A stretch of 50,266 nucleotides of DNA from Kaiparowitsia implicata GSE-PSE-MK54-09C (GTDB lineage Bacteria > Cyanobacteriota > Cyanobacteriia > Elainellales > Elainellaceae), in NCBI GenBank assembly GCA_019359435.1, contig JAHHHI010000001.1, positions 1 through 50,266 of the forward strand, read 5' to 3'. Under the pieces are notes generated by a model. The model was not told the origin of the DNA and did no database searches. It saw nothing but the letters and a program-made list of their open reading frames with translations. This document shows, one piece after another, positions 35,732-45,269 of this stretch. How positions within the stretch are numbered: position 1 is the stretch's first letter; every line of letters starts with the position of its first letter. The translations under genes and the position numbers were made by a program.

Positions 35732-37033
35732 TTAATTAAGTTGCTCTACCGCTTCGACCGCAGGCTGAGGGCCCACGATAGAGATGTAGGGCTGGGTGAA
35801 GTAGCGCTGCGCCACGTCTTGAATCGTCTCGGCGGTGACGTTGGCGATCGCCGCTTGAAACGACGCATCAAAATCGGCACCGACGCCCAAAATTTCGTAC
35901 CATCCATAGACCTGGGCCAATTGCGCGTTGGTTTGCTTACCCAGCGCATACTGGCCTAAAAACTTATTTTTTGAGGCTTGAAGGTCGTTTTGGCTTAGGG
36001 GCATGGTCGCCAGACGGTCAACCTCGTGCTGCAGCCCTTTAAGGGCGATCGCCGCATTAGTCGGCGCAGTGCCCATATAGGCCACAAACTGAGAGGTATC
36101 AATGCGCGTGGGATAAAAGGCCGACACTTCATAGGCCAGCCCTAGTTTTTCGCGCAGTTCAACAAACAGGCGGCTCGACAGACCATTGCCCAAGTATGTA
36201 TTGATCAGCTTCAACGGAGCATAATCCTCGCTGTGCAGCGCCGCAGCCAGGTAGCCCAGCATCACAATCGCCTGCTGCGTCTCCTGCACGGCAGAAACCC
36301 GCTGCGGTTGAGAGGTCGCCACTGAGCCTGTTAGCGCTGGCAGTGGCAGCCGTTCGCCCTCAATTTGAGGGGGTTGCCAATCGCCAAAGGTTTCTTCCAC
36401 CAGCGCGATCGCCCGCTCTGGCGTAATTCGTCCCACAATCGAAATCACCAGATTGTCAGGTCGAAAATAGGTGCGGTGAAACTGGTGCAGCATGGCCGGA
36501 TCGAGGTTCGGCACCGTTTCTTCAGTCCCCAAGGTGGACAGGGCATAGGGATGATCACCATAGAGCGCCTGCCGCAGCTGCCGCTGAGCAATCGAAAAGG
36601 GCTGCTCTTTCATGGAGCGGATGCCTTGCAGCGTCAGCCGCCGCTCTAGCGCCACCTCTGATTCCGCAAACGCGGGCGATCGCAGCAGTTCTGCCGCCAA
36701 TGTCAGAATCTCGGGAAAATCTTGAGAAATACTTTTGAGGCTAACCAGACTGTAGTCCGTAGCGGAATCAGCCCCCATGCTGGCCCCCATCGACTCTACC
36801 TGCTCCGCAATCTGCACCGCAGACAGCCGCTCACTGCCCTTGGGCAGCAGGGACATCAGCAGGTGGCAAACGCCCGCCTGCTCAGGCGTTTCATAACGAC
36901 TACCGGCCCGCACAAAAATGCGAGAAGCCACGATGTCTGCCGTATCGTTTTCTAGCACCAACACCACTAAGCCATTGCTTAAAACGGTGCGGTGAAACGA
37001 TTGGGTTGAAGAAGATTTAGGCGCGCTAACCAT
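35732..37033 (-). CDS. M16-family peptidase-like protein, catalytically inactive subunit
   Basis: 433 residues from ATG 37033 (MVSAPKSSSTQSFHRTV); a longer frame to 37189 starts in the spacer. M16 (pitrilysin/processing-peptidase) fold, but the zinc motif HXXEH is replaced by HLLMS in AGVCHLLMSLLPKGSERLS, so it cannot bind zinc normally. The substrate-handling R/Y region is retained near the C-terminus (GLGLAYEVSAFYPTRIDTS-like, SRLFVELREKLGLAYEVSAF). It follows the active M16 gene on the same strand and probably forms a heterodimer with it. Confidence 0.9.
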   Translation of the reverse strand: MVSAPKSSSTQSFHRTVLSNGLVVLVLENDTADIVASRIFVRAGSRYETPEQAGVCHLLMSLLPKGSERLSAVQIAEQVESMGASMGADSATDYSLVSLKSISQDFPEILTLAAELLRSPAFAESEVALERRLTLQGIRSMKEQPFSIAQRQLRQALYGDHPYALSTLGTEETVPNLDPAMLHQFHRTYFRPDNLVISIVGRITPERAIALVEETFGDWQPPQIEGERLPLPALTGSVATSQPQRVSAVQETQQAIVMLGYLAAALHSEDYAPLKLINTYLGNGLSSRLFVELREKLGLAYEVSAFYPTRIDTSQFVAYMGTAPTNAAIALKGLQHEVDRLATMPLSQNDLQASKNKFLGQYALGKQTNAQLAQVYGWYEILGVGADFDASFQAAIANVTAETIQDVAQRYFTQPYISIVGPQPAVEAVEQLN

Positions 37034-37199
37034 GAAGGGTAAGTGGAGGGTAAGTGTAGGAATTGGGATTGAGGCAGGAAAGAGTTGGCTGGGCTGAATG
37101 CTGAAATCAACCATCTGGCTCAAGGGTTGAGCCTTAACACACGGTAGTATCGTTAGCCGTCTTATAGACGCAGAATGGGGCGTGAACACCTAGCGCTCT

Positions 37200-38486
37200 T
37201 TATGCTAACGAGGCGGGCTTGAGAATAGTCACGGCATAGTGATAGGGAGACAGATACTGGCTGGCGAGATGCTGCAACTCTTCAGGGTGCAGCCCTTGAA
37301 TGTGTTGGGGATAGCACACGGCTACTTGGGGTGTGGCGATCGCACTGTAATAGCCATACAGCCCAGCCAACTGACTCGATGTTTCGCTAGAAAAAGCGTA
37401 ATCGTTGCACAGCATCCGCTTTACCCGGTTGAGCTCGCTCTCCTCAATGGGTCGGTTGACGAGATGGGTCAGGCGATCGCCCACCAGTGCTTCCACCTGA
37501 TCCAGATGTTCTGGATCAAGCAGCGCTGAAATCGTGAATAGACTGGAATCGCGCTGCAGGGAGACATTGCAGCAAATGTCATGCACGAGCTGCCGCTCCT
37601 CTCGCAGTTCGCGCACCAGCCGCGACGAGCGACTGCCCCCCAACACCACCGACAGCACATCTAGCCCATAGGCATGACGCAACTGCTCCACCCCTGGCCC
37701 TACCCAGGCCATCATCAGCCGCGCCGTTTCTAAGCGGGGCAGCTCTAAGACGCGGCGGCGAATCCCCGCAATCGCAGGTTCAGCCTCTACCGAAACGGCG
37801 GGATAGCCGGGCGATGTGGCAAACCCATCAAACGCCTCATTCACCTGATCTAAGGTTCGCTGCTGCTCAATATCCCCAACCACTACCACCGTCATATTGT
37901 CCGGCTGGTAGAGAGTCTGGTGAAAGCTGCGCATTTCGTAGGGCAGCAGGCTCATTAAGTTCTCTGGCTCCCCCAGCACCGGACGACCATAAGGATGACG
38001 CTGATAAACCAGCTCTGACAGCGCCTTAAAGCCCAGATAGTCGGGGTCATCTTCAGACTGACGAATTTCTTCGAGCACCACATCGCGCTCCCGATCAAAC
38101 TCGTCATCGGGAATGGCTGCATGCAGCAGCAGATCTGCTAGGCAAGGCAGCGTCTTGGGCAAGTATCCCGCTGTCGTATTGATAAAAAAGTGGGCGTAGT
38201 CGTGGCTCGTGGCGGCGTTGGTGACCCCCCCGTGGTTTTCGATCACCTGGTCAAAGTAGCCCGGCGGCACCTGGTCAGTGCCTTTGAAAATCATGTGCTC
38301 TAGAAAATGCGCCATGCCGCCCCACAGATCGGGTTCGGCGATCGCCCCTGCTTTGACCCACACATCGACTGTCACCACAGGCGTCGGCGTCTGCTGATGA
38401 ATCACCGTCAGACCATTGCTGAGCGTGCAGATATGCGCCGGGAACTGAACTGCGTCAGGCAGAGTAGACAGAGAATGCGTGTTCAA
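37200..38486 (-). CDS. M16-family zinc metallopeptidase, active subunit
   Basis: 428 residues. The inverted zinc motif is intact, H60-F-L-E63-H64 in WGGMAHFLEHMIFKGTDQVP. The distal Glu lies in DVVLEEIRQSEDDPDYLGFK. The C-terminal half has the SRLVRELREERQLVHDI region that completes the substrate chamber. No obvious signal peptide. First of the two-gene M16 operon. Substrate unknown; it may degrade peptides. The start MNTHSLSTLPDAV follows a spacer without a clear ribosome site. Confidence 0.93.
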   Translation of the reverse strand: MNTHSLSTLPDAVQFPAHICTLSNGLTVIHQQTPTPVVTVDVWVKAGAIAEPDLWGGMAHFLEHMIFKGTDQVPPGYFDQVIENHGGVTNAATSHDYAHFFINTTAGYLPKTLPCLADLLLHAAIPDDEFDRERDVVLEEIRQSEDDPDYLGFKALSELVYQRHPYGRPVLGEPENLMSLLPYEMRSFHQTLYQPDNMTVVVVGDIEQQRTLDQVNEAFDGFATSPGYPAVSVEAEPAIAGIRRRVLELPRLETARLMMAWVGPGVEQLRHAYGLDVLSVVLGGSRSSRLVRELREERQLVHDICCNVSLQRDSSLFTISALLDPEHLDQVEALVGDRLTHLVNRPIEESELNRVKRMLCNDYAFSSETSSQLAGLYGYYSAIATPQVAVCYPQHIQGLHPEELQHLASQYLSPYHYAVTILKPASLA

Positions 38487-38956
38487 GGCAGAGGTAGGAT
38501 TTTCGATAATTTTCTTATCCTAGCGCCATCGGGGTAAAACAGTGGCAATCTTTATGGGTAAGGTCGATACCATAACGCCAACGACACGCAAGCGAGGATG
38601 CGTTTAGAACCTGTATCGCTCATCCAAACCGTGAGTCTGCATTGAGCGTTTTGGGCATACTCAAAGCTGAGATGTCTGAGATGACGCAAATCAGCGTCAA
38701 ATGTTCCCCAACGATTCGGGTCACAATGCTAGCGCGACATTCCATCCTGCCAGGAACATTCCCGATTGGCTGAATTTCAGACTATAAAATCAAAATCAGC
38801 AGGACAAATCGTTGGCTCACTCTAACGCCCAGTCTAACGCCCAGTCTAGCGCCCAGCCTAACGCGCACTCTGCGCGTGCGATCTCGCCATTCCCTCAGCC
38901 GCTCCCTGATTGCCCGACCCCCTGATTGCCTGCCCCTTGCCCTTACCGTAACCGCC
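38487..38956. other. spacer with 12-bp tandem repeat
   Basis: 470 bases between the M16 operon and the methyltransferases, which are divergent. Four 12-base units of the type TCTAACGCCCAG lie at 38821-38868, the first two identical, the third one change, the fourth diverging. No gene, RNA or clear promoter is recognised in the rest. Confidence 0.6.
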
Positions 38957-40270
38957 ATGAGCCTTGACGCCCTCGATAAAATCCGCCAGCAGTTCGACTT
39001 TGCCCCGTTTCCGGCTGTGCCGCTAGAGGAATTTCCCCGCGACGACCTCAACCTGCTCTACATGCACAGCCTGGTCGCGCCCTACTATCAGCAGCACCGA
39101 GCGGTGCCCGATACGGCTGGGCAGCTGATTCTGGATGCGGGCTGTGGAAGTGGGTATAAGTCACTGCTGCTAGCCGCTGCCAACCCAGGGGCTACCGTAA
39201 TTGGCGTCGATATTTCCGCTGAATCGGTAGAGCTATCGCGGCAGCGGTTGCGCTATCACGGGTTTGAGACGGCAGAGTTTCACGCCATCGGCATCGAAGA
39301 GGTGCCCTCCCTAGGGCTGGAATTTGACTACATCAATTGCGACGAAACCCTCTATTTGCTGCCTGACCCCCAAGCGGGGCTGACGATGCTGCAAGCCGTG
39401 CTCAAGCCGGGAGGCATTGTGCGTGGCAACCTGCATAATCGCTACCAGCGGCGCAATTACTATCAGGCCCAAGCGCTGTTTGGGCTGCTGGGGCTGATGG
39501 ACGACAATCCCCAAGATATGGAGATTGACTTGGTTTTGGAAACGATGCAAGCCCTCAAGCCTGAAACCTTTTTGCGGAGTCTGACCTGGCAGTCGATTTA
39601 TCTAGAAAAGCCGAAGAGCGTGCTGGTGGATTATCTGCTGCTGGGCGATAAGGGCTTTGCCGTGCCTGACATGTTTGCCATGCTGCGGGAGGCTGGGTTG
39701 GAGTTTGTCAGTATGGTGAATGCGTGCCAGTGGCATTTAGAAGATTTGTTCCACACGCCTCAGCAGTTGCCAGAGGTGTGGACGCGCTACGTGGCGCGGC
39801 TATCGGTAGAGCAACGGCTGCATGCCTATGAGCTAATCAACCCCGCCTATCGGCTGTTGGACTTTTGGTGCGCTAAGCCAGGGCGATCGCCCGCCCATTC
39901 CTTCAATCTGCGGCAAGAAAAGACGTGGCCCAACGTAACGGTGCATCTGCATCCGCTTCTACGCCGACCCCAGGTTAAAGCCGCCCTCATCGCCTGTTGC
40001 GAGCAGCGTCAGCCCTTTGATTTTGGTGACTTCCTCAGCTATTCCTCAGGCCGCTCGGTGCTAATGCTGAGTGAGCTAGCGGCGTGCCTGCTGCCCCTGT
40101 GGGAGGCACCGCAGTCGGTCGGGGCGATCGCCCAGCGCTACTGCACACTCAATCCGGTGCATCCCCAGACCTTAGAGCCCATCGACCCCGCCGCGGCCCA
40201 AGCCATTGTGCAACAATTGCTGCTCACGCTAGAGCAATACATGTATGTCCTGTTCGACATCACAGAATAG
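38957..40270 (+). CDS. class I SAM-dependent methyltransferase (tandem paralogue 1)
   Basis: 437 residues from ATG 38957 (MSLDALDKIRQQFDFAPFPA); the longer frame from 38876 starts inside low-complexity sequence. The SAM-binding domain is at about 45-190, with motif I LILDAGCGSGYKSLLLAAAN, the acidic loop VIGVDISAESVELSRQRL, and motif IV INCDETLYLLPDPQAGL. A C-terminal region of about 230 residues ends in a predicted winged-helix-like segment (LLPLWEAPQSVGAIAQRYC) and may be a regulatory domain. The methyl acceptor is unknown. A close paralogue follows after 45 bases. Confidence 0.9.
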   Translation: MSLDALDKIRQQFDFAPFPAVPLEEFPRDDLNLLYMHSLVAPYYQQHRAVPDTAGQLILDAGCGSGYKSLLLAAANPGATVIGVDISAESVELSRQRLRYHGFETAEFHAIGIEEVPSLGLEFDYINCDETLYLLPDPQAGLTMLQAVLKPGGIVRGNLHNRYQRRNYYQAQALFGLLGLMDDNPQDMEIDLVLETMQALKPETFLRSLTWQSIYLEKPKSVLVDYLLLGDKGFAVPDMFAMLREAGLEFVSMVNACQWHLEDLFHTPQQLPEVWTRYVARLSVEQRLHAYELINPAYRLLDFWCAKPGRSPAHSFNLRQEKTWPNVTVHLHPLLRRPQVKAALIACCEQRQPFDFGDFLSYSSGRSVLMLSELAACLLPLWEAPQSVGAIAQRYCTLNPVHPQTLEPIDPAAAQAIVQQLLLTLEQYMYVLFDITE

Positions 40271-40315
40271 CATCGGTTCCACTCCCTAACGCCCAACCCC
40301 CACCATTCAACCTCC

Positions 40316-41641
40316 ATGAACTCTCAAGCGCTACTCGACAAAATTCGCCAACAGTTTGACGGGGTGCCCTATCCCTCAGTGCCCGTAGAAAAATCTCCCA
40401 AAGATGAGCTGAATGATTTATTCGCCCATAGTCTGGCGACGCCCTACTACCTCTATCACCGACGAATGGTGGACACGACCAATGCCGTGATTCTGGACGC
40501 AGGCTGTGGCAGCGGCTACAAATCGCTGATGCTGGCGGAGGCCAATCCTGGAGCCAGGATTGTAGGCGTCGATCTCTCGGAAAGGTCGGTGGAGTTTGCC
40601 CGACTGCGGCTGCAATACTATGGCTTTGAGAATACAGAATTTCATGCGATCGCCCTAGAAGATCTGTCCCAACTGGGCCTTCAGTGTGACTATATCGACT
40701 GTGACGAGGTGCTATACCTGCTGCCAGACCCCCAGCAGGGGATGCAGGCCATGCAGGCCGCGCTCAAGCCCGGCGGCATCTTGCGAGTCAATCTGCACAG
40801 CGCCATCCAACGCCAGCCCTATTACCGGGCGCAAGAGCTGTTTCGGGATATGGGGCTGATGGATGACAACCCCGAGGAGGCAGCCATTGAGGCCGTGATC
40901 GAGGTGTTTAAGGCGCTGAAACCGTCGAGCAAGCTGCGATCCGAGATCTGGAACCCTCGGTACGAAAATCCCGATTGTGCGCCCGAGGTGCTGGCTAACT
41001 TTCTGCTGCAAGGGGACAAAGGCTTCTCGGTGCCCCAAATGTTTGACCTGCTGGAAGCGGCAGGGCTGGAGTTCATTCGCATGGTGCACTGGCGAGGGTG
41101 GGAGATTCCCAGTCTGTTCCAGCAGCCCGACGACCTTCCAGCGCTGTGGGCCATGGTGCTGGCTGAAGCGCCTGAGCCCATGCAGCTCTACATGCACGAC
41201 CTGCTGCATCCGTCAAATCGGCTGATTGACCTGTGGGCCATCAAGCCTGATGGAACGCCGCCGGGCGATCCAGTAGATACATGGACGGAATCACAGTGGC
41301 GGCAAGCAGTGGTGCATCTGCATCCCCAACTGCGGCATGACCTAGTGCGGCAGACTGCGATTCAGAATGTGCAACAGGGCAGACCGATGGAGTTTAGCCA
41401 GTTTATCGCCATGCCAGCGAGAGGCGAGGTCAGTGTAGACGGGGCGATCGCCGCAACTCTGCTGCCGCTTTGGGATGGCCCTCAACCTGTGGCGTCGCTG
41501 GTTAACCGCTACCTCACGCTGAAACCCCGCCATCTCGTCACCCTAGAGCCCCTCAGCGAAGATGAGGCGCTGCTCCAAGTGTGCGCGACTCTCAACCGTC
41601 TCGATGCCTTTTTGTATGTGCTGGTTGAGCCAGGGCTTTAG
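40316..41641 (+). CDS. class I SAM-dependent methyltransferase (tandem paralogue 2)
   Basis: 441 residues, collinear with the preceding gene from start (LLDKIRQQFDGVPYPSVPVE) to end (LLPLWDGPQPVASLVNRYLT), so they arose by tandem duplication. Motif I is VILDAGCGSGYKSLMLAEAN, motif II is IVGVDLSERSVEFARLRL and motif IV is YIDCDEVLYLLPDPQQGM. The same motif IV wording, CDE-LYLLPDPQ, in both copies suggests a shared reaction chemistry. Sequence differences are spread evenly, so the duplication is old. Probably co-transcribed with paralogue 1. Confidence 0.9.
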   Translation: MNSQALLDKIRQQFDGVPYPSVPVEKSPKDELNDLFAHSLATPYYLYHRRMVDTTNAVILDAGCGSGYKSLMLAEANPGARIVGVDLSERSVEFARLRLQYYGFENTEFHAIALEDLSQLGLQCDYIDCDEVLYLLPDPQQGMQAMQAALKPGGILRVNLHSAIQRQPYYRAQELFRDMGLMDDNPEEAAIEAVIEVFKALKPSSKLRSEIWNPRYENPDCAPEVLANFLLQGDKGFSVPQMFDLLEAAGLEFIRMVHWRGWEIPSLFQQPDDLPALWAMVLAEAPEPMQLYMHDLLHPSNRLIDLWAIKPDGTPPGDPVDTWTESQWRQAVVHLHPQLRHDLVRQTAIQNVQQGRPMEFSQFIAMPARGEVSVDGAIAATLLPLWDGPQPVASLVNRYLTLKPRHLVTLEPLSEDEALLQVCATLNRLDAFLYVLVEPGL

Positions 41642-42128
41642 GGCTACTGCGGCTGGGAACTGCGGCTGGGAGAGGAATCAACCCCGGTGTGTATCGCATT
41701 ATTTCTAGACTGCGCCTGCTGCTGCCGCCGTGTGAGAGACTAGCGAAACGGTAGCGGTGTGGCGCAAACAGGTTGCCGCAGCGGTCTTGAGTACCGCAAT
41801 CGTCTTGAGTAACAGTCTTGAGCGATCGATCGGTCAACCAATACGGGGGGCAGCGCGGTGCGCAAATCCCACGCATCAATTCCGGGCATTGCTGAATTGA
41901 GGTTATGAACTTTCAAAAACAGCACCTTCGCTTGGCTCCCTAAATTCCCCAATATTGAGGAACTTGGAAGGCTCTTGCTCCCCCAGAATTGGGGGTTGGG
42001 GGGCAAATCATCCCTGCGCTAAGCAATGCCCAATTCCGCATTGAGGATTGAACAGGAGATTGAGCGAGGGAGCTTGGGTATCGCTTGCAACGCTGACTGA
42101 CGGCTGAATTCTGGATTCTATAGAGCAC
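41642..42128. other. 487-base spacer with short repeats
   Basis: It contains a CCCCCAGAATTGGGGG inverted repeat (41980-41995) followed by a G-rich run. Two copies of an interspersed motif occur, GGGCATTGCTGAATTGAGG at 41884 and a related GCAATGCCCAATTCCGCA at 42022. A shorter version of the motif is at 19857. No gene is supported. Confidence 0.5.
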
Positions 42129-43253
42129 ATGGTGAATCGATACGGCACGAATGCCCCGGCTACACAGGAGAATCCTCCAGCGCCGATCGCTGGGTGGGGT
42201 GTCGCCCCGCTAGATCTGGTGGATGAGGCGGCGGCGACCCAGGCACGCAAGGCCGAGCACATTCGCGTCTGCCTAGACGATGATGTGCAGAGCCATCGGG
42301 TGACAACTGGACTGGAGCGCTATCGGCTGACCCACTGCTGCTTGCCAGATATAGACTATGCTGACGTCTCCCTCGCGACCTCGTTTCTAGGAAAATCGCT
42401 GAAAGCCCCCCTGCTGATTTCTTCGATGACGGGGGGGACAGATCTCGCTCGGCTGATCAACACCCGGCTGGCGGCGATCGCCCAACACTATGGGCTAGCC
42501 ATGGGGGTGGGGTCGCAGCGGGTGGTCTTAGAAGATCCCACCGTACTGCCGAGCTTTTCGGTGCGGGCGATCGCTCCTGATATTCTGCTGTTGGCAAATC
42601 TGGGCGCAGTGCAACTCAATTATGGCTATGGCGTGGCAGAATGCCAGCGCGCCGTAGACTGGCTGGGCGCAGATGCACTCGTACTGCACCTGAACCCTCT
42701 GCAAGAGGCCGTGCAAACGCGGGGCGATCGCAACTTTGCCGGGCTGCTCTCGAAGATTGAGCAGGTGTGTGCCTGCCTCTCAGTGCCGGTCATTGCCAAA
42801 GAAGTGGGCAACGGCATTTCGGCCCAAATGGCGCAGCGCTTGCTAGAGGCGGGTGTGCAGGCGATCGACGTGGCGGGAGCAGGGGGCACCTCTTGGGCAA
42901 GGGTCGAAAGCGAACGCGCTCAAGATCCGCTGCAGCGGCGCGTGGGCAACACTTTTGCAGATTGGGGCGTTCCCACGGCGCAGTGCATCACTGAGGTGCG
43001 GGCGATCGCGCCAACAGTGCCGCTGATTGCCTCGGGGGGCCTGCGTCATGGGCTTGATGTCGCAACGGCGATCGCCCTGGGGGCTGACATTGGGGGGCTG
43101 GCGCTGCCCTTTCTGCAAGCTGCAGCCCAGTCCGATGATGACCTGCATCAGCTCACCACTAGCCTGATCGCCGAGATTCGCACCGCTGTCTTTTGTGCAG
43201 GCTGCGCCACCCTGGCCGATCTGCGGCAACCCAACGTGCTAAGGGCGGTCTAA
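42129..43253 (+). CDS. fni: type 2 isopentenyl-diphosphate Delta-isomerase
   Basis: 374 residues. FMN- and NAD(P)H-dependent interconversion of IPP and DMAPP, the start of isoprenoid (carotenoid, phytol, quinone) synthesis in cyanobacteria, which lack the type 1 enzyme. Landmarks: [20 protein letters not shown] (substrate binding), [40 protein letters not shown], the [17 protein letters not shown] loop, [13 protein letters not shown], the [15 protein letters not shown] flavin-phosphate region, and [20 protein letters not shown]. The TIM-barrel is complete. Monocistronic. Confidence 0.96.
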   Translation: MVNRYGTNAPATQENPPAPIAGWGVAPLDLVDEAAATQARKAEHIRVCLDDDVQSHRVTTGLERYRLTHCCLPDIDYADVSLATSFLGKSLKAPLLISSMTGGTDLARLINTRLAAIAQHYGLAMGVGSQRVVLEDPTVLPSFSVRAIAPDILLLANLGAVQLNYGYGVAECQRAVDWLGADALVLHLNPLQEAVQTRGDRNFAGLLSKIEQVCACLSVPVIAKEVGNGISAQMAQRLLEAGVQAIDVAGAGGTSWARVESERAQDPLQRRVGNTFADWGVPTAQCITEVRAIAPTVPLIASGGLRHGLDVATAIALGADIGGLALPFLQAAAQSDDDLHQLTTSLIAEIRTAVFCAGCATLADLRQPNVLRAV

Positions 43254-43618
43254 GGGTCGCGCTAAAAAGAATGAACCGACTGTCGAAGGGTCTCTCCAAG
43301 AATTTCTTCTTATTAAAGGTTAAAAGACGGTTTACGTGGGCAAAACCTGTTCAAAGGACAAACGACCTCACTCCATCCTCGACAGTCGCCCAATCCGTCA
43401 TCATTCCGGCGATTTCTAAATCAAATCAGCGCTCGACTCATCCAGTAAGTTTGGCTCTTCTACACGCCTATTATCGAAACCCAGGCGCTGTAAAATAAGG
43501 AGTTGAGATCAGGTGTAGCGGTTCAACTCCCGCGATGACTGGCTTCGATTTCGTTCAGCTACTGGCTTCGATTTCGTTCAGCTGCGGTCTTTAATTATCT
43601 TTAGTTAGGAGGCTCCCG
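43254..43618. other. pdxJ leader region with 23-bp tandem duplication
   Basis: 365 bases without a gene. Positions 43538-43560 (ACTGGCTTCGATTTCGTTCA plus GCT) are repeated exactly at 43561-43583, just before the TTAGTTAGGAGG that leads into pdxJ. The duplicated piece may alter leader structure. A tRNA T-arm look-alike at about 43517-43532 does not extend to a cloverleaf. Confidence 0.6.
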
Positions 43619-44341
43619 TTGCCCACCCTCGGCGTCAATATTGATCATGTGGCTACGATTCGCCAAGCGCGCCGCACGGTAGAACCGAACCCAGTGGCAG
43701 CCGCTGTGCTAGCAGAACTGGGCGGTGCAGATGGCATTACCGTGCATTTGCGGGAAGACCGCCGCCATATTCAGGATCGGGATGTGCGGGTGCTGCGGCA
43801 GACCGTGCGAACCCACCTGAATTTGGAAATGGCCCCCACAGACGAGATGGTGGCGATCGCCCTCGATCTGCATCCTGACTATGTGACCCTCGTGCCCGAG
43901 CGCCGCGAAGAAGTCACCACCGAAGGCGGGCTAGACATTGCCGGACAGAAAGACCGGATGGCAACGGTCGTCGAGAAACTTCAGACTGCGAGCATTCCCG
44001 TAAGTTTGTTTATCGACCCAGCTGCCGATCAAATTCAGGCTAGTGCTGCCATTGGGGCGCAGTTTATCGAGCTGCACACGGGCAGCTATGCCGACGCCCC
44101 CGATGAGGCCAGCCGCACGCGGGAACTGGCCGTGCTAGCAGAGGGCTGCAACCGGGCGATCGCCGCTGGGTTGCGAGTCAATGCTGGCCATGGTCTCACT
44201 TACTGGAACGTGCATCCGGTGGCGCTGCTGCCCGGTATGGAAGAGTTGAACATTGGCCATTCCATCATCAGCCGTGCCGTGTTGGTAGGGCTAGAGCGTG
44301 CCGTCCGTGATATGAACCGAGCCATTCGAGGAGAGCAATAA
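43619..44341 (+). CDS. pdxJ: pyridoxine 5'-phosphate synthase
   Basis: 240 residues. Condenses 1-deoxyxylulose 5-phosphate with 3-amino-2-oxopropyl phosphate to form pyridoxine 5'-phosphate. TTG is the start: AGGAGG lies 7 bases upstream and the protein begins [20 protein letters not shown], the universal PdxJ N-terminus; no ATG is near. Catalytic residues visible: His in [16 protein letters not shown], Glu70 in [13 protein letters not shown], and His in [13 protein letters not shown]. The next gene, ycf54, starts 5 bases after the stop. Confidence 0.97.
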   Translation: MPTLGVNIDHVATIRQARRTVEPNPVAAAVLAELGGADGITVHLREDRRHIQDRDVRVLRQTVRTHLNLEMAPTDEMVAIALDLHPDYVTLVPERREEVTTEGGLDIAGQKDRMATVVEKLQTASIPVSLFIDPAADQIQASAAIGAQFIELHTGSYADAPDEASRTRELAVLAEGCNRAIAAGLRVNAGHGLTYWNVHPVALLPGMEELNIGHSIISRAVLVGLERAVRDMNRAIRGEQ

Positions 44342-44346
44342 ATCTC

Positions 44347-44673
44347 ATGACCACCTACTATTACATTTTGGCGAGTGAGCAGTTTTTAACCCACGATGAA
44401 CCGCTGGACGAAGTGCTGAAAGAGCGCCTCCGCTTCTATGGCGAGCAGGGCAAAGAGATTGACTTTTGGCTCGTGCGTCAGCCTGCGTTTCTGGATGCGC
44501 CCGAGCTTGCTGCAGTCAAAGCCAAATGCCCTCAGCCGGCGGCGGCGGTGGTTTCCACAAATCCCCAATTCATCACTTGGCTCAAGCTGCGGCTAGAGTT
44601 TGTGCTCACGGGAGAGTTCAATGCCCCCAGTGACGCCATCCCCAACCCGCTGGCATCGCTGACAGCCGTGTGA
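44347..44673 (+). CDS. ycf54: Ycf54, Mg-protoporphyrin monomethyl ester cyclase subunit
   Basis: 108 residues. The start TTYYYILASEQFLTHDEPLD and the block KEIDFWLVRQPAFLDAPELA, with KCPQPAAAVVSTNPQFITWL, are diagnostic of Ycf54 (DUF2488). The protein supports assembly or stability of the oxidative cyclase AcsF in chlorophyll biosynthesis. Full length. It is 5 bases behind pdxJ and probably in one transcript; the coupling of vitamin B6 and chlorophyll steps may be incidental. Confidence 0.95.
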   Translation: MTTYYYILASEQFLTHDEPLDEVLKERLRFYGEQGKEIDFWLVRQPAFLDAPELAAVKAKCPQPAAAVVSTNPQFITWLKLRLEFVLTGEFNAPSDAIPNPLASLTAV

Positions 44674-44762
44674 TTCCGCCTATTGCATTCCATTGCATTT
44701 CGTTGCATTCCGTCGCTTGCAGCATCCGTCGCCTGCCGAATCCTTAATGCTTCGTTCGCCCT

Positions 44763-45260
44763 ATGACACCCGCCACACCCGACGACTCCTCCCAATCGCT
44801 CGAACAAGAGATTCGCGCGGGTCGCCAGTTTTCCCTAGGAGACGCCATTGGCAAAGAGGCGGGGGCCTTTATGCGGGGCGAGTCACCCATGCCTCGGCTG
44901 ACGCGGGCGATCGCCCAAATTTTGCACTTCCTCGATCTGCATGTGGTGGATGGTTCGGGCGCGCTGCTGGCCACGCTTAAAACCTGGGTCAAAACCAACG
45001 ATACCCAAATTAGCCGCTATCTCGACTCTCCCCTCACGGCGCTGGCCGTGCTGCTAGAACGGCTGCTGCACAATCAAGCACTGTTCTACGATTTTGCTCG
45101 TCAAGTCACCATGACCTGGGGAGAGATGAACGGCGAACGGCCCCGATTTCAGCAGCCCGGGCAGTCCCCCCATCCGGATCAGGTGTATTGCCATGCTGAT
45201 CTAAGGGCGTCGCTTGCAGCGCTGCTGCACCGGGTGACGGGAGCGATCGCCCCGGCCTAA
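44763..45260 (+). CDS. conserved hypothetical protein
   Basis: 165 residues: SLGDAIGKEAGAFMRGESPM near the start, a hydrophobic amphipathic middle (LTRAIAQILHFLDLHVVDGS, LTALAVLLERLLHNQALFYD), and a His/Asp-containing end (VYCHADLRASLAALLHRVTG). No transmembrane helix is obvious. It lies 90 bases after ycf54 in the same direction and is convergent with dnaG (9-base gap). Function not recognised; probably cyanobacteria-specific. Confidence 0.75.
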   Translation: MTPATPDDSSQSLEQEIRAGRQFSLGDAIGKEAGAFMRGESPMPRLTRAIAQILHFLDLHVVDGSGALLATLKTWVKTNDTQISRYLDSPLTALAVLLERLLHNQALFYDFARQVTMTWGEMNGERPRFQQPGQSPHPDQVYCHADLRASLAALLHRVTGAIAPA

Positions 45261-45269
45261 CTGCCCTGC

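Noticed and set aside
38821-38868. CRISPR-like array
   Set aside because: Four contiguous 12-bp units with no spacers; a simple tandem repeat.
43510-43540. tRNA-like T-arm (GCGGTTCAACTCCCGC)
   Set aside because: No D arm, anticodon arm or acceptor stem can be folded around it.
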